DNA from: Thioalkalivibrio sp. XN279
Lineage (GTDB): Bacteria; Pseudomonadota; Gammaproteobacteria; Steroidobacterales; XN24
DNA: 64,000 bases
Assembly: GCF_011089885.1 (NCBI RefSeq)
Contig: NZ_JAANBD010000028.1
Span: 359,971 to 423,970 of the forward strand
Direction: 5' to 3'
The notes beneath the pieces are model-generated. The model ran no database searches. It saw only the letters and a list, made by a program, of their open reading frames with translations, and had not been told where the DNA came from. The position numbers were made by a program, and so were the translations under genes. Positions 13,123 to 26,176 of the stretch are shown in pieces. Numbering within the stretch: position 1 is the first letter of the stretch; every line of letters begins with the position of its first letter.

Positions 13123-13178
13123 TTTTGCGCTGTTTCCGGATTCTGTCCAATGCGTCCGGCAAGACCCGGACGGCATAG

Positions 13179-13207
13179 TTGTAAACGCCCCCGACTGTAG
13201 GTACTTT
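13179..13207 (+). promoter_or_regulatory. weak candidate promoter for the subtilase gene
   Basis: TTGTAA (13179-13184) and TACTTT (13202-13207) are separated by 17 bp, 140 bp before the protease start codon, in the otherwise gene-free stretch 13123-13347. The match to sigma-70 consensus is poor in the -10 hexamer, so this is only a candidate. Confidence 0.25.
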
Positions 13208-13347
13208 CCGTGACGTAGTTCGCAGTTTGACGGCTCTGGGGAGCGTCGGCGGCGGGCAGAAATCACCCAAAAGTACGACCGGACGGCTTGGCCCGGACAA
13301 CGGGCAGGGTTCGTCGGTCAAAACAACAATTCCCTGAGGAGGGGCCG

Positions 13348-16011
13348 ATGAAACTTGCACCGCTTGCCGTAATCGTATCGGCGGCCGTGGCCACGGCGCT
13401 GTCGGGCGCACCGTTGTCACACGCCGCCACGACTGCGTCCGTAAATGCCACCCAGATTTCCATTGCGCAGGACGAGACGCCCAAGCGGTGGTTCGTCGAG
13501 TTGAGCGGCCCGGCGACCACCCAGGGCGTGACGCCCGGGGCGGTGAAGAATGAACAGGCCGCGTTCCGCCGCGCAGCCAAGGCTGCCGGCATCAATTTCA
13601 AGGAGCGCTTCGAATACCAGACTTTGTGGAACGGCTTCTCCATCGAGGCCTCGTTCGCGGACGCCGGCAAGCTGCGCGCCGTTCCGGGCGTCAAGAACGT
13701 GTATCCCGTGGTCGACGTCCAGGCGCCGCCCCGACCCGATCCCGGCAGCAAGGGTGACGTCGAAGCGGCAATTTCGCTGACCGGGGTCGATATCGCGCGC
13801 TCTGAGCTCGGCCTCACTGGTGAGGGCGTCAAGGTCGCTATCATCGACACCGGCATCGATTACGACCATCCCGACCTGGGTGGTGATTTTGGCCCCGGCT
13901 TCAAAGTTGCGTACGGCTTCGATTTCGTAGGCGATGACTACGACGCCCGCTTCCCGGAGACCAGCACCCCGGCGCCCGATGACGATCCAGACGACTGCAA
14001 CGGCCACGGTACCCACGTCGCCGGTATCGTCGGCGCTAAGGCCGCAGAGCCTGACGGCGTCACCGGCGTCGCGCCCGAGGTCACCCTCGGCGCCTACCGG
14101 GTGTTTGGCTGTGAGGGATCCTCCAGCGCGGACGTGATCATTGCGGCCCTGGAGCGCGCCTACCTGGACGGCATGGACGTCGTCAACCAGAGCCTCGGCG
14201 CAGCGTACCAGTGGCCCCAGTATCCGACTGCCGTCGTCGGTGACCGGCTGGTCGAGCTCGGCGTATCGGTGATTGCCTCGGCAGGAAACAGTGGCGCATT
14301 CGGCACGTTCTCCGGCGGTGCGCCGGGAATCGGCCGTGACGTCATCGGCGTAGCGTCATACGACAACGCTGCGACACTATCGCCCTTCTTCGAGGCCGGC
14401 GGACAGAATGTCGCCTATGGCGTAATGTCATTCTCCGCCCCAGCCCCGATGTCCGGTACCGAGGAATATGTTTTCATAGGACGCGCTTGCGACGCCGACG
14501 GCGACCTCCTGGCCGATCCCGCAGGCAAGACCGCGCTCGCCGTACGGGGCGGGTGCAACTTTGCCGAGAAGGCCCAGAATGCCGTGGATGCGAGCGCGAC
14601 CGCCGTGGTCATTTACAACAGCTCAGCGCCACTTTTCTCCGGCACCCTGGGCGGTGACCCCGGTCATGATGTCCCGGTCGTCAGCATATCCGGCACCGAC
14701 GGACTGTTCCTGCGGGGCCTCGACTCAGCTGAGATCACCTGGCAGGAAGGCAGCGCAAGGTTCCCGAACCCGACAGGCGGTCTGATCTCCGGCTTCTCGT
14801 CCTGGGGCCTCTCGCCGGACCTGGAGCTCAAGCCGGACCTCGGCGCGCCAGGCGGCGCGATCTTCGCAACCTACCCGCTTGAGTTTGGTGGCTACGCGAC
14901 ACTCAGCGGGACTTCGATGTCCGCACCACATGTCGCCGGCGCGGTGGCCATGCTGCTGGAGGCCAAGCCGGACACGCCCGCCAGCCATATCCGGGATATC
15001 CTGCAGAACACCGCAGAGCCTAAAGTCTGGTCCGGCAACCCGCTCTCGGGCTTCCTCGGGCCGGTCGCGCGTCAGGGCGCGGGCATGATCGATATAGTGG
15101 CGGCGGTCGAAGGTACCGTGCGCGTGAGCCCCGGCAAGCTGTCGCTCGGCGAGAGCGAGGCCGGCACGCACCCGGTCTCGCTGACTGTCTACAACAGCGG
15201 CGCGGACGACGTGACGCTGGACCTCGAAGCGGAAACCGCAGTGATCGGCGTCACCCGCTCGATCCCGTCGGGTCCGCCGGACAATCCCGGAGCGACAGGC
15301 ATCGGGTATTTCCTCGGCGGCTCGGGCGTGGCGTTCGAGGCGGAATCGGTCACCGTGCCAGCGGGCGGCAGCGCCACGGTCAACGCAACCGTCTTCACCG
15401 CGCCCGGCCAGGACGAGCTGTACGGCGGCTATATTACGTTGAGCGGCGGTGACACGATGCTGCGTGTACCGTACGCGGGTTATCTCGGGGACTACCAACT
15501 GATTAACCCGCTTAGCGAGGATGTCTTCGATCAGATCGTACCCGGCCGAGACCTGGTTCCTGGCTTGGCCAGACCCACCGCCACGGGTTGGACCATCTAC
15601 TTCGAAGGTGCGACCTTCACGATGGAGAACGAGGACTTCCCGTACCTGCTCTTCAACGTCGGCCATCACGTCGAGCGACTGGAGTTCCAGGTCCTGGATG
15701 CAGGCACTGAAGCCCCGGTGCACCCTGTATTCTCGACCTACTTTGCCATCGACTATCTCGGGCGGAGCAGCACACGTCAGACCTTCTTCGCAGTGCCCTG
15801 GGACGGCACCCGCGAGCACAGCGTCGGCAACGGCGACCTGTTCAAGATCGTGCCGAACGGTGACTACAAGATGGCGATTCGCGCGCTCAAGGCAAACGGC
15901 GATCCGTCCAACCCGGATCACTGGGAAATCTGGACCTCGCCGACCATCACCATCGCGCGGCCAGAAGAGCCCAAGAAGAAGACCATCAACCTGCGCGGCA
16001 AGGGGCGTTAA
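13348..16011 (+). CDS. secreted subtilisin-like serine protease with I9 propeptide and PA domain
   Basis: An 887-residue exported S8 peptidase. The N terminus is a signal peptide (MKLAPLAVIVSAAVATALSG then AHA). Residues about 45-130 look like an inhibitor I9 propeptide. The catalytic triad is visible as Asp167 (IDTGIDYDHPDL), His220 (NGHGTHVAG) and Ser523 (SGTSMSAPHVAG). A protease-associated (PA) domain is inserted between His and Ser (RGGCNFAEKAQNA, about 400). The C-terminal 300 residues are beta-rich, like the Fn3-type domains of large subtilases, with a basic tail (KKKTINLRGKGR). The ATG is preceded by GAGGAGGGG. It is monocistronic, closed by the terminator at 16052. The product is probably an extracellular scavenging protease. 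Confidence 0.95.
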   Translation: MKLAPLAVIVSAAVATALSGAPLSHAATTASVNATQISIAQDETPKRWFVELSGPATTQGVTPGAVKNEQAAFRRAAKAAGINFKERFEYQTLWNGFSIEASFADAGKLRAVPGVKNVYPVVDVQAPPRPDPGSKGDVEAAISLTGVDIARSELGLTGEGVKVAIIDTGIDYDHPDLGGDFGPGFKVAYGFDFVGDDYDARFPETSTPAPDDDPDDCNGHGTHVAGIVGAKAAEPDGVTGVAPEVTLGAYRVFGCEGSSSADVIIAALERAYLDGMDVVNQSLGAAYQWPQYPTAVVGDRLVELGVSVIASAGNSGAFGTFSGGAPGIGRDVIGVASYDNAATLSPFFEAGGQNVAYGVMSFSAPAPMSGTEEYVFIGRACDADGDLLADPAGKTALAVRGGCNFAEKAQNAVDASATAVVIYNSSAPLFSGTLGGDPGHDVPVVSISGTDGLFLRGLDSAEITWQEGSARFPNPTGGLISGFSSWGLSPDLELKPDLGAPGGAIFATYPLEFGGYATLSGTSMSAPHVAGAVAMLLEAKPDTPASHIRDILQNTAEPKVWSGNPLSGFLGPVARQGAGMIDIVAAVEGTVRVSPGKLSLGESEAGTHPVSLTVYNSGADDVTLDLEAETAVIGVTRSIPSGPPDNPGATGIGYFLGGSGVAFEAESVTVPAGGSATVNATVFTAPGQDELYGGYITLSGGDTMLRVPYAGYLGDYQLINPLSEDVFDQIVPGRDLVPGLARPTATGWTIYFEGATFTMENEDFPYLLFNVGHHVERLEFQVLDAGTEAPVHPVFSTYFAIDYLGRSSTRQTFFAVPWDGTREHSVGNGDLFKIVPNGDYKMAIRALKANGDPSNPDHWEIWTSPTITIARPEEPKKKTINLRGKGR

Positions 16012-16051
16012 GCGCCACGCGCATCGATAGCTGACTGAATGGTTGGCCCAA

Positions 16052-16080
16052 GGGCCTCCCCGGATGGGGAGGCCCTTTTT
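16052..16080 (+). terminator. rho-independent terminator of the subtilase gene
   Basis: A perfect 10-bp GC-rich stem (gggcctcccc at 16052-16061 with ggggaggccc at 16066-16075), a GGAT loop and five T residues follow the protease stop by 40 bp. The T tract is on the plus strand only, so it serves the protease rather than the convergent reductase gene. Confidence 0.88.
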
Positions 16081-16081
16081 C

Positions 16082-16822
16082 TTATCTGGCCGGCCGCGCC
16101 GAAAGGTACTTCTCGCGCCTGAGCTGCTTGAGCGTGAAGCCCATCGCCTTCAGCACCTCGACGGACTCGTCGATCATGCCGGGGTTGCCGCAGAGATAGA
16201 CGATGTCCTTCTCGGGATCGAGACCGAGATGAGCGAAGCGGGTCTGCACGTAACCGCTATGTTCCCACGGCCCCGGATCGGCGGGGAATTCGCGGCTGTA
16301 GCAGGCGCTGAACTCGGCGCCCTCTTGCCCATCGGCGAAGGCGCGGAAATCCGCCCCGAAAAGCAGCTCTTCGCGCCGCCACACGCCGATCAGGATGTGC
16401 ACCTTGAACCCTTCGCCCAGACGCTGCTGCAGCGTGGGCAGCATGGCGCGGTAGGGCGTGATGCCGGTGCCGGTGCCGACCAGCACGTAGCGGCAGGCGG
16501 GCTCCTCGCGCAGCACGAAGCGGCCGAAGGGACCGCTGGCCTGGATCACGTCGCCGGGCTCGAGCGCCGCAAGCGCATCGCTCGCCAGCCCGCCGGGCAC
16601 CGGCGACATGGCGATCTCCATCAGGCCGTCAGCGCCAGGCGGATTGGCGATGCTGTAGCTGCGGTGGGTGTTGCCGTGCTCGGTCTCGAAATGCAGGTTC
16701 AGGAACTGGCCGGGCACGAAGCCCAGCGCGCTGCCGTCGGCAGGACGGAACGCCAGGTGCAGCACGTGGGGCGTAGCGTGACGGCGCCAGGCGAGTTCGA
16801 CGGGGAAAGTTTCGATGGCCAT
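16082..16822 (-). CDS. ferredoxin--NADP reductase family flavoprotein
   Basis: A 246-residue FAD/NAD(P)H oxidoreductase of the ferredoxin-NADP reductase (Fpr-like) fold. The FAD motif RSYSIANPP (about 54-62), the dinucleotide loop LVGTGTGITPYRAML and the C-terminal YLCGNPGMIDESVEVLKAMGF are present; there is no 2Fe-2S domain. It would pass electrons between NAD(P)H and ferredoxin/flavodoxin or act as a quinone or flavin reductase. It is a single gene, divergent from the methyltransferase gene (115 bp apart) and convergent with the protease. Confidence 0.88.
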   Translation of the reverse strand: MAIETFPVELAWRRHATPHVLHLAFRPADGSALGFVPGQFLNLHFETEHGNTHRSYSIANPPGADGLMEIAMSPVPGGLASDALAALEPGDVIQASGPFGRFVLREEPACRYVLVGTGTGITPYRAMLPTLQQRLGEGFKVHILIGVWRREELLFGADFRAFADGQEGAEFSACYSREFPADPGPWEHSGYVQTRFAHLGLDPEKDIVYLCGNPGMIDESVEVLKAMGFTLKQLRREKYLSARPAR

Positions 16823-16937
16823 GGGGCGCGAATCTTCCGGGTTAGTGCCGGCGAAGACAAGTCCTGCACGCCGCCGGCCGCGCCGGCCTTGGTATAGTTC
16901 GCTCCTCGACTTGCCCAGCCATCCCGGAGATGCATCG

Positions 16938-17747
16938 ATGAAAGCAGGCTTTATTTGTTCCCTCGCCCTGGCCGCCGCCGTGGTGGCGACCCCGGCCGCA
17001 GCGCACGATCACGACGCCCTCGCCAAGGCCGTGGCCGGCGACCATCGCACCGAGGCCTTCACGGCGCGTGACGGCGCGCGCCACCCGGTGGAGACGCTGC
17101 GTTTCCTCGGCTTCGACCAGAACCACGTGATCGTGGAAGTCTCGCCCGGCGGCGGCTGGTACACGGAGATCCTGGCGCCCGCGGTGCGCGACCACGGCAA
17201 GCTCATCGCCGCCCACTTCCCGGAAGACGCGGAATCCGCCTACATGCAGCGCGTGCGCGGCGAGTTTCTCGCCAAGCTGGCCGCGGCACCGGAGGTCTAC
17301 GACCAGGTCGAAGTGATCGGTTACAAGGCGGGTACCGACAACGCGCTGGGCGCCCCGGGCAGCGCCGACCTGGTGCTGACCTTCCGCAACATGCACAGCC
17401 TGATGCGCCAGGGCACGCTCGAGGCGTTCCTGGCCGACGCCTATGCGGTGCTGCGCAGCGGCGGCAAGTTGGGCATCGTGCAGCACCGCGCCCCCGCGGG
17501 CGCCGATCCCGAGGCGGGCAAGGACAGCGGATACCTGCCGCAGGACTGGCTGGTGGAGCAGGTGGAGGCCGCCGGCTTCAAGCTCGAGGCGAGCTCCGAG
17601 ATCAATGCCAACGCCAAGGACACGGCCGATCATCCGGGCGGGGTCTGGGCCCTGCCGCCGAGCTTGCGGCACGGCGAGGAGAACCGGGACAAGTATCTGG
17701 CCATCGGCGAAAGCGATCGCATGACGCTGCGCTTCGTCAAGCCCTGA
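16938..17747 (+). CDS. exported class I SAM-dependent methyltransferase-like protein
   Basis: A 269-residue protein starting with a signal peptide (MKAGFICSLALAAAVVATPA, cleavage near AAAHD). The mature part is a Rossmann methyltransferase: VIVEVSPGGGWYTEILAPAV as the SAM-binding motif I, DLVLTFRNMHSLM as motif IV, and LRSGGKLGIVQHRA downstream, matching a group of predicted methyltransferases that carry leader peptides. SAM is not normally found in the periplasm, so either the fold binds something else or SAM is supplied there. The ATG at 16938 was chosen because it gives the leader peptide. A hairpin follows the stop at 17782. Confidence 0.88.
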   Translation: MKAGFICSLALAAAVVATPAAAHDHDALAKAVAGDHRTEAFTARDGARHPVETLRFLGFDQNHVIVEVSPGGGWYTEILAPAVRDHGKLIAAHFPEDAESAYMQRVRGEFLAKLAAAPEVYDQVEVIGYKAGTDNALGAPGSADLVLTFRNMHSLMRQGTLEAFLADAYAVLRSGGKLGIVQHRAPAGADPEAGKDSGYLPQDWLVEQVEAAGFKLEASSEINANAKDTADHPGGVWALPPSLRHGEENRDKYLAIGESDRMTLRFVKP

Positions 17748-17781
17748 GGGCGGCCGATCGCGCCTGGCGGGACCCGGGGCC

Positions 17782-17812
17782 GGGCGTGGAGGCTGTCTTA
17801 GCTTCCACGCCC
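17782..17812 (+). terminator. hairpin after the methyltransferase gene, possible terminator
   Basis: A 13-bp stem (17782-17794 with 17800-17812, one G-T type pair) and a 5-base loop lie 34 bp after the methyltransferase stop. Only a broken T-rich stretch (ttgatttt) follows, so termination strength is uncertain. Confidence 0.45.
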
Positions 17813-17917
17813 AAAGCCTTGATTTTACATAACGAGCAGGTTGGCGTAGGCGCGGAAATTTCGGCTACACTCGCCTTGGTTGCAGGCTTTCGGCACGGCA
17901 CCAGGGGGAGCGGGCGC

Positions 17918-18643
17918 ATGCCCATATTCGTCGACAGGGATGGTGAATTTCACCACGATCATGGTCAGCATTTCGCGCTGACCTGCGCCTGTTGCGGCGT
18001 GTTCTCCCACATGACGCCCATCGCCGTGCCGAACTACGGCGAGCTGATGCGCCACAAGCCGCCGGAGACCGGGCTGGTATTCCGCTGCGACAACTGCAAT
18101 GCCCCGGTGTTCCTGCGCTTCCCGGTCAAGGCTTACACCGAGGAACAGGTCGAGCTCTCCTCCAATTTCTCTGAAGTCGAGCGACCGAAAGAAAGCTTCG
18201 ATTTCACCTACCTGCCCGAGGAGCTGGAGCTGCTGTTCCGCGAAGCGCTGGAGTGCTACAGCATGAATGCGCTGAACGCTTTCGCCTCCATGTGCCGGCG
18301 CGCCATCCAGTTCGTCTTCAAGGACCTCGGCGAGACCGGCAAGATCCGCATCTTCGAGCAGTGCAACGAGATCCGCACGCTGGCGGAAGTCGAGGGCACG
18401 ACCTTCAACACGGTGCGACGCGTGCTGTTCGACACCGATGCCGCGCGCGAGGGAATGCCGCTGGTCTCGGCCATCGATGCGGGCGTGTTGATGGAGTTCA
18501 TGCGCGACATCCTCTACGAGAGCTACGTGCGCAAGGGTCGCCTGCAGCAGGCCATGATGATGCGCCGCTACGTGGCGGAGCAGTCCGACGAAGCCGGCGA
18601 CGACCGCTCCGAGACCCCGCGACGTAACGGCTCTTCCGGCTAA
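17918..18643 (+). CDS. DUF4145-like protein with N-terminal zinc-ribbon-like cysteines
   Basis: A 241-residue soluble protein. The N terminus has a two-pair cysteine arrangement (LTCACCGVF and FRCDNCNAPVF, about 23-27 and 58-61), which should bind zinc. The middle (ELELLFREALECYSMNALNAFASMCRRAIQFVFKDLG) matches the DUF4145 helical core. DUF4145 domains occur next to restriction and other defence or nucleic-acid genes, but the neighbours here give no such hint, so the function is unknown. The ATG at 17918 follows a GGGGGAG stretch. Its stop overlaps that of the convergent prolidase gene by 4 bp. Confidence 0.82.
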   Translation: MPIFVDRDGEFHHDHGQHFALTCACCGVFSHMTPIAVPNYGELMRHKPPETGLVFRCDNCNAPVFLRFPVKAYTEEQVELSSNFSEVERPKESFDFTYLPEELELLFREALECYSMNALNAFASMCRRAIQFVFKDLGETGKIRIFEQCNEIRTLAEVEGTTFNTVRRVLFDTDAAREGMPLVSAIDAGVLMEFMRDILYESYVRKGRLQQAMMMRRYVAEQSDEAGDDRSETPRRNGSSG

Positions 18644-19983
18644 AAGGCCTCGCGGCTGAGGTTCTCCGGGCCGTCCGGCCCCATCCACACGTTGTCCTCG
18701 ATGCGCACGCCGCCATAGGGCTTCAGGCGTTCCACGGCATCCCAGTCCACGCTGGCGCCCAACGGTGACTCGCGCAGGTGCTCCAGCACCGAGTCGATGA
18801 AGTAGATCCCCGGCTCGATGGTGAACACGTTCCCTTCCTCCACCGGGCGCAGGTTGCGCAGGAAGGGCCAGGCCTCCGGCTGCGGAATGCACTTGCCGTC
18901 GGGGCGGGCGAGCTTGCCGCCGGTGTCGTGCACCTGCAGCCCGAGGTGATGGCCCACGCCGTGCGGCAGGAAGGCGTTGCTGACCCCGGTCGCCACCATG
19001 TCGTCCGGCGCCATGGACACGATGCCGAAGTCCTCGAGAATGACCGCGACCGCGAGCTGGGCGTCCTCGTGCACGTCGATGTAGGAATGCCCGGCGCGTA
19101 GCGCGGCGATGAGGTCCTGCTGCGCATGGTCGAGTGCGGTCACCAGCGCAGCGAACTCGCCGCCCGGCTCGGCAGGCCAGGTGCGCGTGATGTCGGCGGC
19201 GTAGCCGCGGCAGCGCGCGCCGGCGTCGATGAGAAAACTCAGGCGCTGCGCCGGCGGTTCGCGGTCGAGCCGGCCGTAGTGCAGCGTGGCGCCGTGCTCG
19301 TTGAGCGCGATGATGTTGGCGTAGGGCAACTCGGCCTCGGCGTGACCCGTGGCCTCCAGGTAGGCGAGATGGATGCCGAACTCGCTCTCCCCGCCCTGGA
19401 AGGCGGCAAGTGCGGCCATGTGGCCGCGCACCGCGATCCGGTTGGCGGCCCGGATGCAGGCCACCTCGTAGTCCGTCTTGTACAGCCGCGAGAACTCGAG
19501 CGCCGACAGGACGGCGGGCGGATTGATCTCGCCCCAGCCCCAGTCCGCCACCGTGGCGTCAGCCTCGCCCACCAGCGCCAGGTCGCCCAGCCCGTCCGGC
19601 AGCGCCGCGCGGAGGCCGGCGGCGTCGTCGACCACCACCAGCTCGAAATGCCGCACCCAGTCACCCGTCGGCGCCGCCGGCACGGAGTGCCAGTAATCGC
19701 GCGGCATCTGCAGCACCAGCAGCGGCCGCTGCCCGGGGCGGAACAGCAGCACGGCCCCGGCATGGTCCTCGCAGGGCACCCACTGCTGGTAGAACGCGCC
19801 GGCGCGGAAGGGCCAGCTCTGGTCGTCGCGAAAGCGGTACACGGGCATGCCGGAATAGACCGCCACACCGCCGAAGGGCAGGTCCTCGAGCAGGCGGGTG
19901 TAGCGCGCCGCCAGGGCCTCGTGATGGGCGGGATAAAGCGCGTCGAGCGATGCGGTCGCTGGCGCTCGGTGGGTTGCTGGCAT
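18640..19983 (-). CDS. pepQ: M24-family Xaa-Pro dipeptidase (prolidase, PepQ-like)
   Basis: A 447-residue metallopeptidase cleaving Xaa-Pro dipeptides in the cytoplasm. The M24 'pita-bread' metal ligands are visible: SFLIDAGARCRGYAADITRTW (two Asp), HGVGHHLGLQVHD (His), TIEPGIYFID (Glu) and GVRIEDNVWM (Glu). The N-terminal creatinase-like domain (FRDDQSWPFRAGAFYQQWVP) resembles gammaproteobacterial PepQ. I chose the ATG at 19983; an in-frame start at 20031 adds 16 residues. PepQ also hydrolyses organophosphate triesters in some species. Confidence 0.92.
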   Translation of the reverse strand: MPATHRAPATASLDALYPAHHEALAARYTRLLEDLPFGGVAVYSGMPVYRFRDDQSWPFRAGAFYQQWVPCEDHAGAVLLFRPGQRPLLVLQMPRDYWHSVPAAPTGDWVRHFELVVVDDAAGLRAALPDGLGDLALVGEADATVADWGWGEINPPAVLSALEFSRLYKTDYEVACIRAANRIAVRGHMAALAAFQGGESEFGIHLAYLEATGHAEAELPYANIIALNEHGATLHYGRLDREPPAQRLSFLIDAGARCRGYAADITRTWPAEPGGEFAALVTALDHAQQDLIAALRAGHSYIDVHEDAQLAVAVILEDFGIVSMAPDDMVATGVSNAFLPHGVGHHLGLQVHDTGGKLARPDGKCIPQPEAWPFLRNLRPVEEGNVFTIEPGIYFIDSVLEHLRESPLGASVDWDAVERLKPYGGVRIEDNVWMGPDGPENLSREAF

Positions 19984-20047
19984 TGCTGGGCTCCGTGGTT
20001 CAGGCCGGCCGCCTGCATCGCGGGCGGGCATCTTGGCGAGGCTGCAT

Positions 20048-20053
20048 TATAAT
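20048..20053. promoter_or_regulatory. TATAAT box between pepQ and the B12-binding gene
   Basis: The palindromic octamer attataat gives a perfect TATAAT -10 hexamer on both strands in the 112-bp divergent gap between the prolidase and the B12-binding protein. No convincing -35 box was found on either strand. Confidence 0.35.
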
Positions 20054-20095
20054 CCTGCGAATCCGCACGGCGTCCCGCATGCGAACACGCGGACC

Positions 20096-21178
20096 ATGGC
20101 AACCAATGATGATCATCGCATGAGCCAAGCCGACACATTCACCGCCGACCTGCTGGAAATCAGTGCTTCAGGCTATGCCGCGCTCGCGGCAGAGCGGCTG
20201 CTGGCGGCGCATCCACAAGTCGCGGCGCGCTTCGGCGCCGACGCCGTCGGTGCCTGGAAGTCGGCCCTCGCGCAGCGCATCGTCGAACTGGCGACGGCGC
20301 TGAGGCTGGGCGAGCCGGAGCTGTTCCGGGCCCGGGTGAACTGGGCCCGGCGCGCTTTCGGTGCGCGCGAGGTCCCGGAAAGCGACCTGCGCGCCAGCCT
20401 GGAAGCCCTCGCGGCAGTGCTGGCTGAAGAACTGCCCGCACCGGCGCGGCCCGGCGCAGCCGCGCTGCTGGCGGATGCGCTGGCGGTGCTGGACACGCCG
20501 GCCGAATCCGGTGACCAGCTCATCGACCCTGCGACGCCCCAGGGACGCCTTGCCCTGGCGTATCTCGCCGCGGTGCTCGAAGGCGACAGCCGCAAGGGCA
20601 CCGAGCTGGTGCTGGATGCGGTGAATGCGGGCATGCCGGTGCGCCAGGCCTACCTCGAGGTGCTGGTGCCGGCACAACGCGAAATCGGCCGGCTGTGGCA
20701 CGCGGGCGAGCTCGGCATCGTCGAGGAGCACGTGGTGACCTACACCACCGAACGGCTCATGACGCTGCTGGCCCACCGCGCCGAGCGCGCGGCTCCGAAC
20801 GGCAAGACCGTGGTGTGCGCCGCCGTGGCCGGTAACGCGCACGACATCGCCGTGCGGGTGCTGGCGGATTTCTTCGACATCGCCGGCTGGCGCGCCGTGC
20901 ACCTCGGCGCCAGCGTGCCGGCCGCCGAGATGGCTGCCGCGGTGCAGTATTTCGATGCCGACCTGGTGGTGGTCTCGGCCGCGCTGAGCGTCCAGCTGCC
21001 GAAAGTCGCCGACACCATCGCGGCGTTGCGGCGCATCGAGGACCGGCCCGTGCGCATCATGGTCGGCGGGCTGGCTTTCAGCGACGCACCCGGGTTGTGG
21101 CAGAAGCTCGGCGCCGACGGCTACGCCACGGACGCGGAGGCGGCGGTGGCGCGCGGCAACGAGCTCGTCTCGGGCTGA
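20096..21178 (+). CDS. cobalamin-binding domain protein (B12 sensor-like)
   Basis: A soluble protein of about 360 residues. Residues about 145-225 form a helical cap of the B12-binding_2 type (GDSRKGTELVLDAVNAGMPVRQAYLEVLVPAQREIGRLWHAGEL in pieces), and the rest a Rossmann cobalamin domain: VVCAAVAGNAHDIAVRVLADF holds the cobalt-ligand histidine, with GWRAVHLGASVP and a final IMVGGLAF. The canonical DxHxxG motif is altered to NAHDIA (Asp to Asn, Gly to Ala) but keeps His. The N-terminal 130 residues are helical and unrecognised. No DNA-binding MerR domain or methyltransferase is attached, suggesting a sensor. Start uncertain: ATG at 20096 or 20120. Confidence 0.85.
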   Translation: MATNDDHRMSQADTFTADLLEISASGYAALAAERLLAAHPQVAARFGADAVGAWKSALAQRIVELATALRLGEPELFRARVNWARRAFGAREVPESDLRASLEALAAVLAEELPAPARPGAAALLADALAVLDTPAESGDQLIDPATPQGRLALAYLAAVLEGDSRKGTELVLDAVNAGMPVRQAYLEVLVPAQREIGRLWHAGELGIVEEHVVTYTTERLMTLLAHRAERAAPNGKTVVCAAVAGNAHDIAVRVLADFFDIAGWRAVHLGASVPAAEMAAAVQYFDADLVVVSAALSVQLPKVADTIAALRRIEDRPVRIMVGGLAFSDAPGLWQKLGADGYATDAEAAVARGNELVSG

Positions 21179-21204
21179 CGCGCCCGACGGCCCCCGACGT
21201 TCCC

Positions 21205-22086
21205 TCAGTCCGCGTCGCCGGCCTGCCGCACGGCCCAGTCCCGCAAGGGCGTCAGCTCCAGGTCGAAGCGCTCTGCGATGTCCTCCATCGGCACGGCATT
21301 GCCGCGTGCGTACGCCAGCATCAATGCCGTGAGACTGCGCTCCTGGGGCGCACGCGCAGCCTTCTGCGCCGCCAGCAGCTCGGCCTCGCTGACCAGTTCG
21401 ACTTCCAGCCGCCGTCCCGCCAGTTCCTCGAACAGCTTGACGACGTCGAGCGGGGCGATGGCCTCGGGGCCGCCGATCTCGAGGGTGGCGTTGCGCGCTT
21501 CCTCGCTGTCCACCGCCGCGGCGGCGAACGCCGCCACGTCGTCCCGCGCCACCCAGCTGATGGGCGCGCGGCCCTCGCCGAAGATGCGCACGCGGCCGCC
21601 GGCGACGTCGAAGCCGAGCGCCGGCGACAACCAGGTTTCCATGAAGTAGGACGGCCGCAGCACGGTCCAGCTCATACCGCTGTGCTTCAGCGTCCGTTCC
21701 ACCGCGCGCTTGGCCAGCGTCAGCGGGTCGTCCTTGCCGATGGCGCCCGAGTAGGACATGTACACGAAGCGCTCCACGCCCTCCTCGGCCGCGGCGTCCA
21801 CCAGTGCCAGCTGGCCGTCCCGGTCCACCTTGTCGATGCTGTCGCCGGGCCGCCCCATGGCCGTCATGCCCGAGACCACGGCATCGCAGCCGCTGCAGGC
21901 CTCGCGCAGGGAGTCCGCATCGTCCAGGTCCGCCTGCACCGGTCGCACACCGAGCGCCTCCAGCTCTGCGACCGCCTCCGGCGCGGAACTCGACCGCACC
22001 ATCCCATAGACCGTGCCGCCCTTTTCCGTGAGCTGCCGGCAGATGGCCCGCCCCAGCTCGCCCGTCGCCCCCGCGACCAGGATCAT
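21205..22086 (-). CDS. NAD(P)-binding atypical SDR (NmrA/NAD-dependent epimerase-like)
   Basis: A 293-residue Rossmann-fold protein with the dinucleotide motif VAGATGELGRAICRQL at the N terminus, DLDDADSLREACSGCDAVV after it and YMSYSGAIG where SDR catalysis would lie. It lacks a clear YxxxK pair, which fits atypical SDRs that act as NADPH sensors, epimerases or assembly factors. It is convergent with the B12-binding gene (26 bp between stops). I cannot assign a substrate. Confidence 0.85.
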   Translation of the reverse strand: MILVAGATGELGRAICRQLTEKGGTVYGMVRSSSAPEAVAELEALGVRPVQADLDDADSLREACSGCDAVVSGMTAMGRPGDSIDKVDRDGQLALVDAAAEEGVERFVYMSYSGAIGKDDPLTLAKRAVERTLKHSGMSWTVLRPSYFMETWLSPALGFDVAGGRVRIFGEGRAPISWVARDDVAAFAAAAVDSEEARNATLEIGGPEAIAPLDVVKLFEELAGRRLEVELVSEAELLAAQKAARAPQERSLTALMLAYARGNAVPMEDIAERFDLELTPLRDWAVRQAGDAD

Positions 22087-22204
22087 GTTCGTTCGCCTCC
22101 GCTCCAGTGCTGCGCCGGCCCGCGCCGGCTTCCATGGCGCTGACTCTCACGAATCCGGGGACGTCGCGTCAAGTCCGGCGACGCAGTAAAGGCAGGAACG
22201 GGCT

Positions 22205-26086
<3,882 letters not shown>

Positions 26087-26176
26087 GATTTCCTGGGGCC
26101 GCGGGCTGGGGGGCGTCGGGATTTTACGACAGACGCCGCCCCCTGCCCACCCGGGCCCGCCGCGCGCCGTGGGCGC

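Noticed and set aside
20031..20095. Cobalamin riboswitch before the B12-binding gene
   Set aside because: The gap is far too short and lacks the B12-box.
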